From Klebsiella oxytoca (GTDB lineage: Bacteria > Pseudomonadota > Gammaproteobacteria > Enterobacterales > Enterobacteriaceae), in assembly GCF_009707385.1 (NCBI RefSeq), contig NZ_CP046115.1, forward strand, positions 3,348,001-3,412,000: a DNA stretch of 64,000 nt, in the 5' to 3' direction. Made by a program: the position numbers and the translations under genes. The notes under the pieces were generated by a model. That model had not been told where the DNA came from. It did not search any database and saw only the letters and a list, made by a program, of their open reading frames with translations. This document shows, in pieces, positions 55,123 through 64,000 of the stretch (position 1 is the stretch's first letter; each line of letters starts with the position of its first letter).

Positions 55123-56598
55123 TTACTCAAACTCGTTCCACGAACGACCATCGCGGGTGATCATCGCGACGGAGGCCACCGGCCCCCAGGTGCCCGCCTG
55201 GTAAGGTTTCGGTGAATCGCCATCGGCAGCCCAGGCTTCAGTGATTGAATCAACCCACTTCCACGCTTCTTCCACTTCATCGCGACGTACGAACAGCGCC
55301 TGAATACCGCGCATGGTCTCCAGCAGCAGACGCTCATAGGCATCCGCCAGATGGGTCTGATTAAAGGTTTCCGAATAGCTCAGATCCAGCTTGGTGATCT
55401 GCAGGTTATGCTTGTGATCAAGCCCCGGCACTTTGTTAAGCACCTGAATATCAACCCCTTCATCCGGCTGCAGACGAATGGTCAGTTTATTCTGCGGTAG
55501 CTCTTGCCAGGTCTCTTTGAACAGGTTCAGTTCCGGGGTTTTGAAGTAAACCACCACTTCAGAACACTTGGTCGGCAGACGCTTACCGGTGCGCAGGTAG
55601 AACGGCACGCCCGCCCAGCGCCAGTTATCGATATCCACGCGAATGGCCACGAAAGTTTCAGTATGGCTGGATTTGTTAGCCCCCTCTTCTTCAAGGTAGC
55701 CCGGCACTTTCTGGCCCTGCGCGAACCCGGAGGTGTACTGACCGCGCACCGTTTTTTCACGCACGTTGGTGCGGTCGATGCGGCGCAGGGATTTCAGCAC
55801 CTTCACTTTTTCATCGCGGATGCTATCGGCGGTCAAATCAGACGGCGGGGACATCGCAATCATGCACAGGATTTGCAGCAGATGGTTCTGGATCATGTCG
55901 CGCATCTGTCCGGCCTGGTCGAAGTAGCCCCAGCGCCCTTCAATGCCCACCTCTTCCGCCACCGTGATCTCAACGTGATCGATGGTGCGGCTGTCCCAGT
56001 TGTTAACAAACAGCGAGTTAGCAAAGCGCAGCGCCAGCAGATTCAGCACCGTCTCTTTACCGAGGTAGTGGTCGATTCGATAGACCTGGCACTCTTCGAA
56101 AAATTCGCCCACCCGATCGTTTATCTCGCGGGAGGTTTCAAGGGAGGTACCCAGCGGTTTTTCCATCACTACGCGTGCCGGTTTGGCGTTCAGTTTCGCT
56201 TCACCCAGACCTTTGCAAATCGCGCCAAAGGTGCTCGGCGGCATGGCGAAGTAGTTGATGGTAACCCGTTCTTTCTGATCGAGCATTTTGCCCAGTCGGG
56301 TGAACGCTTTGGTATCGTTGACATCAAGGTTACAAAAATCCAGACGCCCGCTCAGGGTTTCCCACAAACCTTCATCAATTTTTTCCTTCATGAAGGTTTC
56401 CAACGCTTCACGCACGACTTTGGTGTAAGCGTCTTTGTCCCACTCAGCGCGGCCGACACCAATAATCCGCGTGTCAGGGTGGATCTGACCAGCTTTTTCA
56501 AGCTGATACAGGGAAGGCAGCAGTTTACGTCGCGCCAGGTCACCCTTCGCGCCGAAAATGACCAGATCGCATGCCTGGGCCGTTTGCGTTACCGCCAT
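55123..56598 (-). CDS. zwf: Glucose-6-phosphate 1-dehydrogenase Zwf
   Basis: Zwf (491 residues) oxidises glucose 6-phosphate to 6-phosphogluconolactone, producing NADPH. The N-terminal Rossmann motif is [19 protein letters not shown] near residue 16. The active-site signature RIDHYLGKE is near residue 175, with the family's substrate-binding Lys and His. It feeds both the oxidative pentose phosphate branch and, through edd/eda, the Entner-Doudoroff branch. In E. coli zwf is controlled by growth rate, SoxS/MarA and HexR. Here a HexR-like site lies about 50 bp upstream of the start. Confidence 0.97.
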   Translation of the reverse strand: MAVTQTAQACDLVIFGAKGDLARRKLLPSLYQLEKAGQIHPDTRIIGVGRAEWDKDAYTKVVREALETFMKEKIDEGLWETLSGRLDFCNLDVNDTKAFTRLGKMLDQKERVTINYFAMPPSTFGAICKGLGEAKLNAKPARVVMEKPLGTSLETSREINDRVGEFFEECQVYRIDHYLGKETVLNLLALRFANSLFVNNWDSRTIDHVEITVAEEVGIEGRWGYFDQAGQMRDMIQNHLLQILCMIAMSPPSDLTADSIRDEKVKVLKSLRRIDRTNVREKTVRGQYTSGFAQGQKVPGYLEEEGANKSSHTETFVAIRVDIDNWRWAGVPFYLRTGKRLPTKCSEVVVYFKTPELNLFKETWQELPQNKLTIRLQPDEGVDIQVLNKVPGLDHKHNLQITKLDLSYSETFNQTHLADAYERLLLETMRGIQALFVRRDEVEEAWKWVDSITEAWAADGDSPKPYQAGTWGPVASVAMITRDGRSWNEFE

Positions 56599-56953
56599 GT
56601 CATTCTCCTCAGTTGATAGTCTGGTACTTGCGCCAGGCTAAATTTGTAATTTTCTTTCACTGCATCGTACTGTGTTTACGAATTTCCCGAAACCCTCAGC
56701 GCCGGTTCCCGCCGCTAAATCGCACAGCGTGGAAAACAGACGGCGAGAATTTGGGCATGCGGCTAATATTGTTCGTTGTTTCGACCGATTTTCAGTTAGT
56801 AAAATACGACTCTGATCATGTAATGAAAAAAAACAACATATTTTAAGGTCGTTCCTCGCCGTTTCCGACTACGGAAGGGTATATTCTTGCTAAAACGCCT
56901 GATGATTTCACCCATTAATGAAATCGTTTCCATTGATGAGCGCCCGATTACCC
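56599..56953. promoter_or_regulatory. Divergent zwf / hexR control region
   Basis: These 355 bp carry both promoters. The zwf side has AGGAG before its ATG and a HexR-like site at 56646-56660. The central part is GC-rich and featureless. The hexR side is AT-rich (around 56790-56850). I could not place either -10/-35 pair with confidence. Confidence 0.5.
56646..56660. promoter_or_regulatory. HexR-like operator upstream of zwf
   Basis: TGTAATTTTCTTTCA resembles the HexR consensus TGTARTTWWWTTACA, with a good left half and an imperfect right half. The neighbouring gene is hexR itself and zwf is a known target, so the site is plausible. Confidence 0.45.
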
Positions 56954-57823
56954 ATGAACATGCTGGAAAAAATCCAGTCCCGACTGGAACACCTTAGCAA
57001 ATCTGAACGCAAAGTGGCGGAAGTCATTCTTGCCACCCCCGCGCAGGCCATTCATTCAAGTATTGCCGCCCTCGCTCTGGAAGCCGGCGTCAGTGAACCG
57101 ACGGTCAACCGTTTCTGCCGCAGCCTCGAAACCCGTGGATTCCCCGATTTCAAACTGCATCTGGCCCAGAGCCTGGCGCACGGAACGCTTTATGTTAACC
57201 GTAACGTCGATGAAGACGACAGCGTCGAGTCCTATACGGGAAAGATATTCGAATCGGCCATGGCCAGTTTAGATCAGGTCCACCATTCTCTCGACATGTC
57301 AGCGATTAATCGTGCGGTAGACCTGCTCACCCAGGCCAAGAAAATCGCCTTTTTTGGCCTGGGATCTTCCGCCGCCGTCGCCCACGACGCGATGAACAAG
57401 TTTTTCCGCTTTAATGTGCCGGTAATTTATTCCGACGACATCGTCCTGCAACGCATGAGCTGTATGAGTTGCAATGATGATGATGTGGTGGTGATTATCT
57501 CGCACACCGGCAGGACCAAAAGCCTGGTCGAGCTGGCGCAGCTGGCCCGCGAAAACGATGCGATGGTGATTGCGCTTACCTCACCGGGCACCCCGCTTTC
57601 CCGTGAGGCGACGCTGGCCATTACGCTGGATGTCCCGGAAGATACCGATATCTACATGCCAATGGTTTCCCGTTTAGCGCAGCTAACGGTGATTGACGTA
57701 CTGGCGACCGGTTTTACCTTACGACGGGGCGCAAAATTCAGAGATAACTTGAAGAGGGTCAAGGAAGCGCTCAAGGAATCGCGCTTTGATAAAGAGCTCA
57801 GCATCAACGGCAACGACCAATAA
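56954..57823 (+). CDS. hexR: HexR, RpiR-family regulator of glucose metabolism
   Basis: HexR is 289 residues from ATG 56954 (MNMLEKIQSRLEHLSKSERK), the E. coli length. It has an N-terminal RpiR helix-turn-helix (ALALEAGVSEPTVNRFCRSL, about residues 40-60) and a C-terminal SIS sugar-phosphate domain (FFGLGSSAAVAHDA, IISHTGRTKS). In proteobacteria KDPG releases it from DNA, derepressing zwf, edd-eda and pykA. Its location between zwf and pykA fits this circuit. Confidence 0.96.
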   Translation: MNMLEKIQSRLEHLSKSERKVAEVILATPAQAIHSSIAALALEAGVSEPTVNRFCRSLETRGFPDFKLHLAQSLAHGTLYVNRNVDEDDSVESYTGKIFESAMASLDQVHHSLDMSAINRAVDLLTQAKKIAFFGLGSSAAVAHDAMNKFFRFNVPVIYSDDIVLQRMSCMSCNDDDVVVIISHTGRTKSLVELAQLARENDAMVIALTSPGTPLSREATLAITLDVPEDTDIYMPMVSRLAQLTVIDVLATGFTLRRGAKFRDNLKRVKEALKESRFDKELSINGNDQ

Positions 57824-57948
57824 AAGTAGAAACAAAGCAGTATCCTATTACACTGTCGGTAATGTTCCGATAAAGCGACTTTGCTCACCGGCACTACCGA
57901 ATCCATGTTCACGCAACACCAAAGTTGTTTCAGTCAACGGAGTATTAC

Positions 57949-59391
57949 ATGTCCAGAAGGCTTCGCAGAACCAAAATCGTAACCACCTTAGGCCCGGCTA
58001 CCGATCGCGATAACAACCTTGAGAAGGTTATCGCCGCAGGCGCTAACGTGGTACGTATGAACTTCTCTCACGGTACCGCGGAAGATCATCAGATCCGTGC
58101 GAATAAAGTCCGTGAGATTGCGGCAAAACTGGGCCGTCATGTAGCAATTCTCGGTGACCTCCAGGGGCCGAAAATTCGCGTTTCCACCTTCAAAGAAGGC
58201 AAAATTTTCCTCAATATCGGTGATAAGTTCCTGCTGGACGCTAACCTGGACAAAGGTGAAGGCGACAAAGAGCAAGTCGGTATCGATTATAAAGGCCTTC
58301 CGGGTGACGTGGTTCCGGGTGATATCCTGCTGCTGGACGATGGTCGCGTACAGCTGAAAGTACTGGAAGTTCAGGGCATGAAAGTGTTCACCGAAGTCAC
58401 CGTCGGCGGGCCGTTGTCCAACAACAAGGGTATCAACAAACTGGGCGGCGGCCTCTCGGCTGAAGCGCTGACTGACAAAGACAAAGCGGACATCATCACC
58501 GCCGCCAAAATTGGCGTCGACTATCTGGCCGTCTCCTTCCCGCGCTGCGGCGAAGATTTAAACTACGCCCGTCGTCTGGCGCGCGATGCCGGCTGTGACG
58601 CAAAAATCGTCGCCAAAGTCGAGCGCGCGGAAGCCGTTTGCAGCCAGGATGCGATGGATGACGTGATTCTGGCATCCGACGTTGTCATGGTCGCCCGTGG
58701 CGATCTCGGCGTTGAAATTGGCGATCCGGAGCTGGTCGGGATCCAGAAGGCGTTAATTCGCCGCGCTCGTCAGCTGAACCGCTCGGTCATCACCGCCACT
58801 CAGATGATGGAATCGATGATCACTAACCCGATGCCAACCCGCGCTGAAGTTATGGACGTAGCGAACGCCGTGCTGGATGGTACCGACGCCGTGATGCTTT
58901 CGGCAGAAACCGCTGCGGGGCAGTATCCTTCTGAAACCGTTGCCGCGATGGCGCGCGTCTGCCTGGGCGCAGAAAAGATCCCCAGCCTGAACGTTTCCAA
59001 ACACCGTCTGGACGTTCAGTTCGACAATGTGGAAGAAGCCATTGCGATGTCGGCTATGTACGCGGCTAACCACCTCAAGGGCGTCACCGCTATCATTACC
59101 ATGACTGAATCCGGCCGTACTGCGCTGATGACTTCGCGTATTAGCTCCGGACTGCCGATTTTCGCGCTGTCTCGTCATGAGCGTACGCTGAACCTGACCG
59201 CACTGTATCGTGGCGTGACGCCGGTTCATTTCGATAGCGCAAGCGACGGCGTTGCCGCTGCGCACGACGCGGTTATTCTGCTGCGTGATAAAGGCTATCT
59301 GGTGACCGGCGACCTGGTTATCGTGACGCAGGGTGACGTCATGAGTACTATCGGTAGTACCAATACGACGCGTATTCTCACCGTCGAGTAA
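57949..59391 (+). CDS. pykA: Pyruvate kinase II (PykA)
   Basis: PykA (480 residues) converts phosphoenolpyruvate and ADP to pyruvate and ATP. It is the AMP- and sugar-phosphate-activated isozyme. Family landmarks are RMNFSHG near residue 36, [11 protein letters not shown] near 70, KVERAEAV with the active-site Lys near 222, RGDLGVEIG and [10 protein letters not shown] chose ATG 57949 ([11 protein letters not shown]). It is 125 bp downstream of hexR in the same direction and ends at a terminator shared with lpxM. Confidence 0.97.
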   Translation: MSRRLRRTKIVTTLGPATDRDNNLEKVIAAGANVVRMNFSHGTAEDHQIRANKVREIAAKLGRHVAILGDLQGPKIRVSTFKEGKIFLNIGDKFLLDANLDKGEGDKEQVGIDYKGLPGDVVPGDILLLDDGRVQLKVLEVQGMKVFTEVTVGGPLSNNKGINKLGGGLSAEALTDKDKADIITAAKIGVDYLAVSFPRCGEDLNYARRLARDAGCDAKIVAKVERAEAVCSQDAMDDVILASDVVMVARGDLGVEIGDPELVGIQKALIRRARQLNRSVITATQMMESMITNPMPTRAEVMDVANAVLDGTDAVMLSAETAAGQYPSETVAAMARVCLGAEKIPSLNVSKHRLDVQFDNVEEAIAMSAMYAANHLKGVTAIITMTESGRTALMTSRISSGLPIFALSRHERTLNLTALYRGVTPVHFDSASDGVAAAHDAVILLRDKGYLVTGDLVIVTQGDVMSTIGSTNTTRILTVE

Positions 59392-59402
59392 TTTTCCAGG
59401 CC

Positions 59403-59441
59403 ATAAAAAAAACCTGCCAGCTTTGCTGACAGGTTTTTTTT
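59403..59441. terminator. Bidirectional terminator of pykA and lpxM
   Basis: AACCTG-C-CAGC and GCTG-A-CAGGTT form the stem with one mismatch. AAAAAAAA lies on the left and TTTTTTTT on the right. Confidence 0.92.
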
Positions 59442-59464
59442 CGTCCGGAATAGGTAAAGGCAGG

Positions 59465-60439
59465 CTATTTCTTTTTCGGATACAGCTCTTTGCGTTTGTA
59501 CGGCTCAATTTCACCTGGTTTACGCGTTTTCAGCAGTTTGAGGATCCAGGTGTACTGCTCGGTGTGCGGCTTAACAAAAATTTCCACCTCTTCGTTCATC
59601 CGTCGGGCAATAGTGTTATCGTCCGCTTCCAGTAAATCGTCCATTGGCGGGCGTACCAGTACCGTCAGACGATGCGTTTTGCCATTATAGACCGGGAACA
59701 GCGGCACGACGCGGGCCCGGCATACTTTCATTAAACGGCCAATCGCCGGCAGCGTCGCTTTATAGGTAGCGAAGAAATCAACAAATTCGCTATGTTCGGC
59801 ACCGTGATCCTGGTCAGGCAGATAATATCCCCAGTAGCCCTGGCGTACCGACTGAATAAACGGTTTGATGCCGTCGTTACGCGCGTGCATACGCCCACCA
59901 AAGCGGCGGCGCACGGTATTCCAGACGTAGTCAAATACCGGGTTTCCCTGATTATGGAACATCGCCGCCATTTTTTGCCCGCTGGAGGCCATCAGCATCG
60001 CCGGAATATCCACGCCCCAGGCGTGGGGAACCAGAAAGATCACTTTCTCATTATTGCGCTGCATCTCGTCAATAATTTCCCGGCCCTGCCAGTCAACGCG
60101 GGAAAGAATGCGCTGCGGATCGCGCAGGCCTAGTTCAGCCATCATGACCATCGCCTGCGGGGCGGATGCATACATCGCATCAATGATTTCCTCCCGTTCC
60201 TGCTCGCTCTTTTCCGGAAAGCAGTACAGCAGATTAATCTGCGCACGGCGACGGGAACTCTTTGCCAGACGGCCAACAAAACGTCCCAGTTTACCCAAAA
60301 TCGGATCGCGGAAAGACGCGGGCGTCAGAGCAATACCGGCAAAGGCAAAAACCCCTAACCACGCTCCCCAGTAGCGCGGCAGTAAGAAGGACTTTTCAAA
60401 TTTTGGAATAAACTCAATATTATTTTTTTTCGTTTCCAT
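59465..60439 (-). CDS. lpxM: Lipid A myristoyltransferase LpxM
   Basis: LpxM (324 residues) adds the final secondary acyl chain to Kdo2-lipid A on the inner leaflet. It has one N-terminal membrane segment (RYWGAWLGVFAFAGIALTP) and the acyltransferase motif HX4D as HAWGVD near residue 133. NPVFDYVWNTVRRRFGGR and LPDQDHG follow. E. coli has HGWAVD at this motif, so the catalytic pair is conserved. The ATG at 60439 (METKKNN) is preferred over a TTG two codons earlier. Confidence 0.96.
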   Translation of the reverse strand: METKKNNIEFIPKFEKSFLLPRYWGAWLGVFAFAGIALTPASFRDPILGKLGRFVGRLAKSSRRRAQINLLYCFPEKSEQEREEIIDAMYASAPQAMVMMAELGLRDPQRILSRVDWQGREIIDEMQRNNEKVIFLVPHAWGVDIPAMLMASSGQKMAAMFHNQGNPVFDYVWNTVRRRFGGRMHARNDGIKPFIQSVRQGYWGYYLPDQDHGAEHSEFVDFFATYKATLPAIGRLMKVCRARVVPLFPVYNGKTHRLTVLVRPPMDDLLEADDNTIARRMNEEVEIFVKPHTEQYTWILKLLKTRKPGEIEPYKRKELYPKKK

Positions 60440-60512
60440 GCCCAATCCGCAGACTTTTTGCTCAATAAAGATAATGGGTTAGTTTAGCGATACGTTGAGT
60501 AACGTACAAAAG

Positions 60513-60543
60513 AAAAAGCCGGCGCGTTACCGGCACCGGCTTT
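60513..60543 (-). terminator. mepM intrinsic terminator
   Basis: AAAGCCGG and CCGGCTTT form an 8-bp stem with internal GC-rich sequence. On the minus strand TTTTTCTTTT follows. It starts 14 bp after the mepM stop. Confidence 0.85.
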
Positions 60544-60556
60544 AACTGACGGAAGG

Positions 60557-61879
60557 TTAGTCAAACCGCAGCTGCGGAATCACCTGTTTTGCCTGTGCCA
60601 GGAAATCAGTACGGTCGGAACCGCTAAGCCCTTCGGTACGCGGCAGCTTCGCCGTCAGCGGGTTAACCGCCTGCTGGTTAATCCATACTTCATAGTGCAG
60701 ATGCGGACCAGTTGAACGACCGGTGTTGCCCGATAGCGCAATGCGATCGCCGCGCTTCACTTTCTGCCCTGGTTTTACCAACAGCTTACGCAGGTGCATA
60801 TAGCGAGTGGTATAAGTGCGACCATGGCGGACGGCAACGTAATAACCGGCCGCGCCGCTACGTTTAGCCACCACCACCTCGCCGTCCCCAACCGACAGCA
60901 CCGGCGTACCCTGCGGCATCGCAAAATCGACGCCGCGATGCGGAGCGACGCGACCGGTCACCGGGTTCAGACGACGTGGGTTAAAGTTGGATGAGACGCG
61001 GAACTGCCGAGCGGTCGGGAAGCGCAGAAAGCCCTTCGCCAGCCCGGTACCGTTGCGATCGTAGAATTTGCCATCCTCGGCGCGGATCGCGTAATAATCT
61101 TTGCCATCTGAGCGCAAACGTACGCCAAGCAGCTGGCTTTGCTCACGCTTACCGTCCAGCATTTCACGCGACATCAGTACCGAGAACTCATCGCCTTTTT
61201 TCAGCTTACGGAAGTCCATCTGCCACTGCATGGCTTTGATCACCGCGCTGATTTCGGTGCTGGTCAGGCCAGCATCGCGAGCGCTGGCAACGAAGCTTCC
61301 GCCCACGGTACCTTTCAGGACGCTGTTGACCCAGTCGCCTTTTTGCAGCTCGCTGCTCATTTTGAAGCCGTTAGCGACACGATCGTAGGTGCGGGTCTCA
61401 CGGCGCGACATCTCCCACGTCAGGCTTTGCAAATCGCCATCCGCCGTCAGGGTCCAGGAGAGCTGCTGACCTATTTTCAGATTACGCAGCTCTTTATCCG
61501 CCGAGGAGAGCCGGGCAATATCGCCCATATCGATGCCGTACTGATTCAGAATGCTGCTGAGCGTATCGCCGGTCGACACCACATATTCATGTCCACCAGA
61601 ATCGCTATCTGCTTTATCATCCAGCTCATCCTGGGGGATGGCCTCTTCCTCCTGGGGGGCCTGATCGATAGGTTCCGAAGCTTCAGGCAACAGTGAGCGA
61701 ATTTCGCTTTTCTCCAGCTCGATGGTTCTGGAGATGGGGGCTGATTCTGGATGGTGGTAGATGTAAGGTCGCCAGACGGCGACCGCTAAAGTAAGAACGC
61801 TTAGCGACCCCAGCATAACGCGGTGAGGTCGTGGCAGATTGTTAAATGCCTGAGTGACAGCGCGGGCTATCTGTTGCAC
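60557..61879 (-). CDS. mepM: Murein DD-endopeptidase MepM
   Basis: MepM (440 residues) cuts D-Ala-mDAP cross-links to let peptidoglycan expand. It has a membrane anchor near residues 20-40, a LysM domain (YVVSTGDTLSSILNQYGI, about residue 99) and a C-terminal M23/LytM domain. Zinc ligands are in PHRGVDFAMPQGTPV and GPHLHYEVW, which also carries the catalytic His. In E. coli its level is kept down by Prc-NlpI, and prc is also in this window. It is followed by lpxM in the same direction; znuA lies upstream. Confidence 0.95.
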   Translation of the reverse strand: MQQIARAVTQAFNNLPRPHRVMLGSLSVLTLAVAVWRPYIYHHPESAPISRTIELEKSEIRSLLPEASEPIDQAPQEEEAIPQDELDDKADSDSGGHEYVVSTGDTLSSILNQYGIDMGDIARLSSADKELRNLKIGQQLSWTLTADGDLQSLTWEMSRRETRTYDRVANGFKMSSELQKGDWVNSVLKGTVGGSFVASARDAGLTSTEISAVIKAMQWQMDFRKLKKGDEFSVLMSREMLDGKREQSQLLGVRLRSDGKDYYAIRAEDGKFYDRNGTGLAKGFLRFPTARQFRVSSNFNPRRLNPVTGRVAPHRGVDFAMPQGTPVLSVGDGEVVVAKRSGAAGYYVAVRHGRTYTTRYMHLRKLLVKPGQKVKRGDRIALSGNTGRSTGPHLHYEVWINQQAVNPLTAKLPRTEGLSGSDRTDFLAQAKQVIPQLRFD

Positions 61880-61894
61880 GTATTCACTTCCTCG

Positions 61895-62848
61895 TTATTC
61901 TCCTTTCAGGCAGCTTGAATACTGTTTTCCCATCTGGCTCAGGAATTGCGGATAACTCTCTTTACCCAGCTTTATTCCGATTCCAAGTGGATCCAGGGTT
62001 CCCATGCGCACGGACGTTCCCCTGGCGACAGCTTCGATAACCGCTGGCCTGAACTGCGGCTCAGCAAAAACGCAAGTCGCTTTTTGCTCAACCAGCTGTG
62101 TTCTGATTTCGTGTAAACGCTGCGCACCAGGCTGGATTTCAGGGTTGACAGTAAAGTGGCCTAACGAGGTCAAACCGTAGTGTTTTTCAAAGTAGCCATA
62201 GGCGTCATGAAAAACGAAATATCCCTTCCCTTTCAGCGGTGCCAGCTCGGTTCCAACCTGCTTGTCGGTTGCGGCTAATTTTGCCTCAAAATCCTTCAGG
62301 TTGGCGTCAAGTTTGGCTCGACTCTGCGGCATAAGTTCCAATAATTTATCATGGATTGCAACCGCCGAAAGGCGCGCTATCTCTGGGGAAAGCCATAGAT
62401 GCATGTTATAGATGCCGTGATGGTGATCGTCGTCACTATTTTCCCCGGCACCATGATCGTGACCATGATGGTCATCATCGTCATCAGCGCCTTTCATGAG
62501 TAACGGTAGTAACGGTTTCACGCCGTCAAGCTCGGCAATCGTCACCTTTTTGTTCGGCGCAATGCTTTGCGTTGACTTATCCATAAAAGCTTCCATCTCA
62601 GGCCCAATCCATACCACTAAGTCTGCGTTCTGTAAGCGTTTTACATCCGACGGACGCAGCGAATAATCATGCTCTGATGCTCCATCAGGCAGCAAAACCT
62701 GGGTGTCCGTTACCCCATCGGCAATGGCGGAAGCGATAAATCCTAGTGGTTTAAGCGAAGTCACCACCGCTGCGCTTGCCAGCGGCGCATGAGCGAACAA
62801 AAAAGCGGCGCTAAGTCCAGCGCAAAGAAGCGTATTTTTATGTAACAT
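61895..62848 (-). CDS. znuA: Zinc-binding periplasmic protein ZnuA
   Basis: ZnuA (317 residues) is the high-affinity zinc receptor of the ZnuABC importer. It has a signal peptide ([18 protein letters not shown]), the zinc-site His in [13 protein letters not shown], a His/Asp-rich loop ([12 protein letters not shown], then DDDHHHG) around residues 120-145, and further ligands in NMHLWLSP and [12 protein letters not shown]. Two cysteines near the C-terminus (ATCVFAE, SSCLKGE) form the family's disulfide. ATG 62848 is chosen; an open frame extends upstream through the shared promoter. It is controlled by Zur with znuCB. Confidence 0.96.
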   Translation of the reverse strand: MLHKNTLLCAGLSAAFLFAHAPLASAAVVTSLKPLGFIASAIADGVTDTQVLLPDGASEHDYSLRPSDVKRLQNADLVVWIGPEMEAFMDKSTQSIAPNKKVTIAELDGVKPLLPLLMKGADDDDDHHGHDHGAGENSDDDHHHGIYNMHLWLSPEIARLSAVAIHDKLLELMPQSRAKLDANLKDFEAKLAATDKQVGTELAPLKGKGYFVFHDAYGYFEKHYGLTSLGHFTVNPEIQPGAQRLHEIRTQLVEQKATCVFAEPQFRPAVIEAVARGTSVRMGTLDPLGIGIKLGKESYPQFLSQMGKQYSSCLKGE

Positions 62849-62879
62849 AATGCGTCTAATCATCGTAATGAATGAGAAA

Positions 62880-62899
62880 GATGTGATATTATAACATTC
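62880..62899. promoter_or_regulatory. Zur box between znuA and znuC
   Basis: GATGTGATATTATAACATTC is the core of the enterobacterial Zur consensus (GAAATGTTATANTATAACATTTC), with one half slightly altered. It is centred in the 78-bp divergent gap and can repress both promoters when zinc is sufficient. Confidence 0.88.
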
Positions 62900-62926
62900 A
62901 CTGGCTTGTGCAACCTCTAATTTGAT

Positions 62927-63679
62927 ATGACAAATCTTGTAACTCTCGAAAACGTCGCGGTCGTCTATGGCCAACGGCGCGTGCTGTCTGACATTTCGCT
63001 AACGCTAAAGCCGGGCAAAATTTTAACCTTACTGGGTCCAAACGGCGCCGGTAAATCGACGCTGGTACGAGTGGTTCTCGGACTGGTAGCACCAACGGAA
63101 GGGGTTATCAAACGCGAGGGACACCTGCGCATCGGCTATGTCCCGCAAAAGCTGCACCTTGATGCCACGATGCCGTTGACCGTCAGCCGCTTTATGCTTT
63201 TACGTCCTGGCACACATAAACGCGATATTCTGCCCGCGCTAAAACGCGTGCAGGCCGGTCACCTGATTGACTCCCCTATGCAGAAGCTCTCTGGTGGCGA
63301 AACCCAGCGCGTGCTCCTGGCGCGGGCCCTGCTCAATCGGCCGCAGCTGCTGGTGCTCGACGAGCCTACTCAGGGCGTCGATGTCAACGGCCAGGTTGCC
63401 CTCTACGATCTTATTAACCAGCTGCGCCATGAGCTCGATTGCGCCGTGCTGATGGTTTCTCATGACCTGCATCTGGTCATGGCGAAAACCGATGAAGTGC
63501 TGTGTCTGAATCAGCATATCTGCTGCTCCGGCGCACCCGAGGTCGTTTCCATGCACCCGGAATTTATCTCGATGTTCGGCCAGCGCGGCGCGGAACAGCT
63601 GGGGATCTACCGTCATCATCATAATCACCGCCACGACCTGCAGGGGCGGATTGTACTGCGTCGGGGAAATGACCGTTAA
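62927..63679 (+). CDS. znuC: Zinc importer ATPase ZnuC
   Basis: ZnuC (250 residues) is the ABC ATPase of ZnuABC. It shows Walker [10 protein letters not shown] near residue 37, the signature [16 protein letters not shown] near 124, Walker [13 protein letters not shown] and the switch His in [11 protein letters not shown] His-rich tail (RHHHNHRHD near residue 230) is typical. It overlaps znuB by one base (TAATG), which implies translational coupling. Confidence 0.97.
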   Translation: MTNLVTLENVAVVYGQRRVLSDISLTLKPGKILTLLGPNGAGKSTLVRVVLGLVAPTEGVIKREGHLRIGYVPQKLHLDATMPLTVSRFMLLRPGTHKRDILPALKRVQAGHLIDSPMQKLSGGETQRVLLARALLNRPQLLVLDEPTQGVDVNGQVALYDLINQLRHELDCAVLMVSHDLHLVMAKTDEVLCLNQHICCSGAPEVVSMHPEFISMFGQRGAEQLGIYRHHHNHRHDLQGRIVLRRGNDR

Positions 63680-64000
63680 TGATTGAATTACTGTTCCCCG
63701 GCTGGTTAGCCGGGATTATGCTTGCCTGCGCCGCGGGTCCGCTGGGATCGTTTGTCGTCTGGCGCCGTATGTCCTACTTTGGCGACACCCTGGCCCACGC
63801 CTCCTTGCTCGGCGTGGCGTTTGGTCTACTACTGAACGTTAATCCGTTTTATGCGGTCATCGCGGTGACGCTGCTGCTGGCTGGCGGGCTGGTATGGCTG
63901 GAAAAACGTCCTCACCTGGCGATAGATACGCTACTCGGGATAATGGCGCACAGCGCGCTGTCCCTGGGACTTGTGGTGGTCAGCCTGATGTCGAACGTGC
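63679..64000 (+). CDS. znuB: Zinc importer permease ZnuB (partial)
   Basis: The ATG at 63679 overlaps the znuC stop. The visible 107 codons begin [20 protein letters not shown] and include [21 protein letters not shown], the conserved segment of ABC-3 metal permeases. The gene continues beyond the right edge of the window, so the full length (about 260 residues in E. coli) cannot be seen. Confidence 0.96.
   Translation, partial: MIELLFPGWLAGIMLACAAGPLGSFVVWRRMSYFGDTLAHASLLGVAFGLLLNVNPFYAVIAVTLLLAGGLVWLEKRPHLAIDTLLGIMAHSALSLGLVVVSLMSNV

Noticed and set aside
1..64000. CRISPR arrays, tRNA or rRNA genes, insertion sequences, prophage
   Set aside because: No regularly spaced repeats, no cloverleaf-like or rRNA sequence, and no transposase, integrase or phage structural gene was recognised on either strand.

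Overview
This is a chromosomal window from a Gram-negative enterobacterium, most likely of the Klebsiella/Raoultella group. From about 7.3 kb to the right edge the gene order matches the region around 40-41 min of the Escherichia coli chromosome: yoaH-pabB-nudL-sdaA-pdeD-yoaE-manXYZ-yobD-mntP-rlmA-cspC-yobF-yebO-mgrB-yobH-kdgR-yebQ-htpX-prc-proQ-msrC-letAB-rsmF-yebVW-pphA-SdsR/RyeA-yebY-yebZ-yobA-holE-exoX-ptrB-yebE-yebG-purT-eda-edd-zwf-hexR-pykA-lpxM-mepM-znuA-znuCB. Klebsiella-like traits are the MgrB and PabB sequences as I remember them, the absence of yebF, and a second FtsI-type penicillin-binding protein of the Salmonella PBP3SAL kind between rlmA and cspC. I cannot fix the species from sequence alone.

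Layout. (i) 1-7.3 kb is an accessory uronate-polysaccharide utilisation locus. A leftward ABC oligosaccharide importer (binding protein, two permeases, ATPase cut by the window edge) is divergent from an exported alginate-lyase-fold protein and a cytosolic heparinase II/III-fold protein. A 525-bp AT-rich promoter region lies between them. (ii) 7.3-18 kb carries folate, serine and c-di-GMP genes, yoaE with an overlapping upstream micro-ORF, and the mannose PTS operon. (iii) 17.96-18.95 kb is a dense manganese control region: two MntR-type palindromes, a Fur-like box and a yybP-ykoY riboswitch precede mntP. (iv) 19-38.5 kb is mostly core envelope, stress and RNA-binding functions (PBP3SAL-like protein, CspC, MgrB, HtpX, Prc, ProQ, LetAB). 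(v) 38.5-44.5 kb is an inserted archaic (Csu-type, spore-coat-U) chaperone-usher fimbrial operon. Its 820-bp leader holds a possible decayed micro-gene, an intrinsic terminator that overlaps a competing stem in pseudoknot topology, and a 13-bp perfect inverted repeat. (vi) 44.5-64 kb holds the SdsR/RyeA overlapping sRNA pair, copper-family genes, DNA repair and replication accessories, purT, the Entner-Doudoroff/pentose-phosphate block (eda-edd-zwf-hexR-pykA), lipid A and peptidoglycan enzymes, and the zinc importer.

How the parts fit. Several regulatory sites match their textbook forms: a 20-bp LexA box at yebG, a PurR box on the purT promoter, a Zur palindrome between znuA and znuC, a sigma-32-like promoter at htpX, a sigma-S-type -10 for SdsR, and MntR, Fur and riboswitch input to mntP. 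KdgR, encoded here, controls uronate catabolism in relatives. It is therefore a reasonable but unproven link between the left-hand lyase locus and the eda/edd pathway on the right. I saw no CRISPR array, tRNA, rRNA, insertion sequence or prophage. The least explained pieces are the fimbrial leader RNA, the left-hand lyase locus with unknown substrate, and a 54-codon open frame antisense to SdsR.
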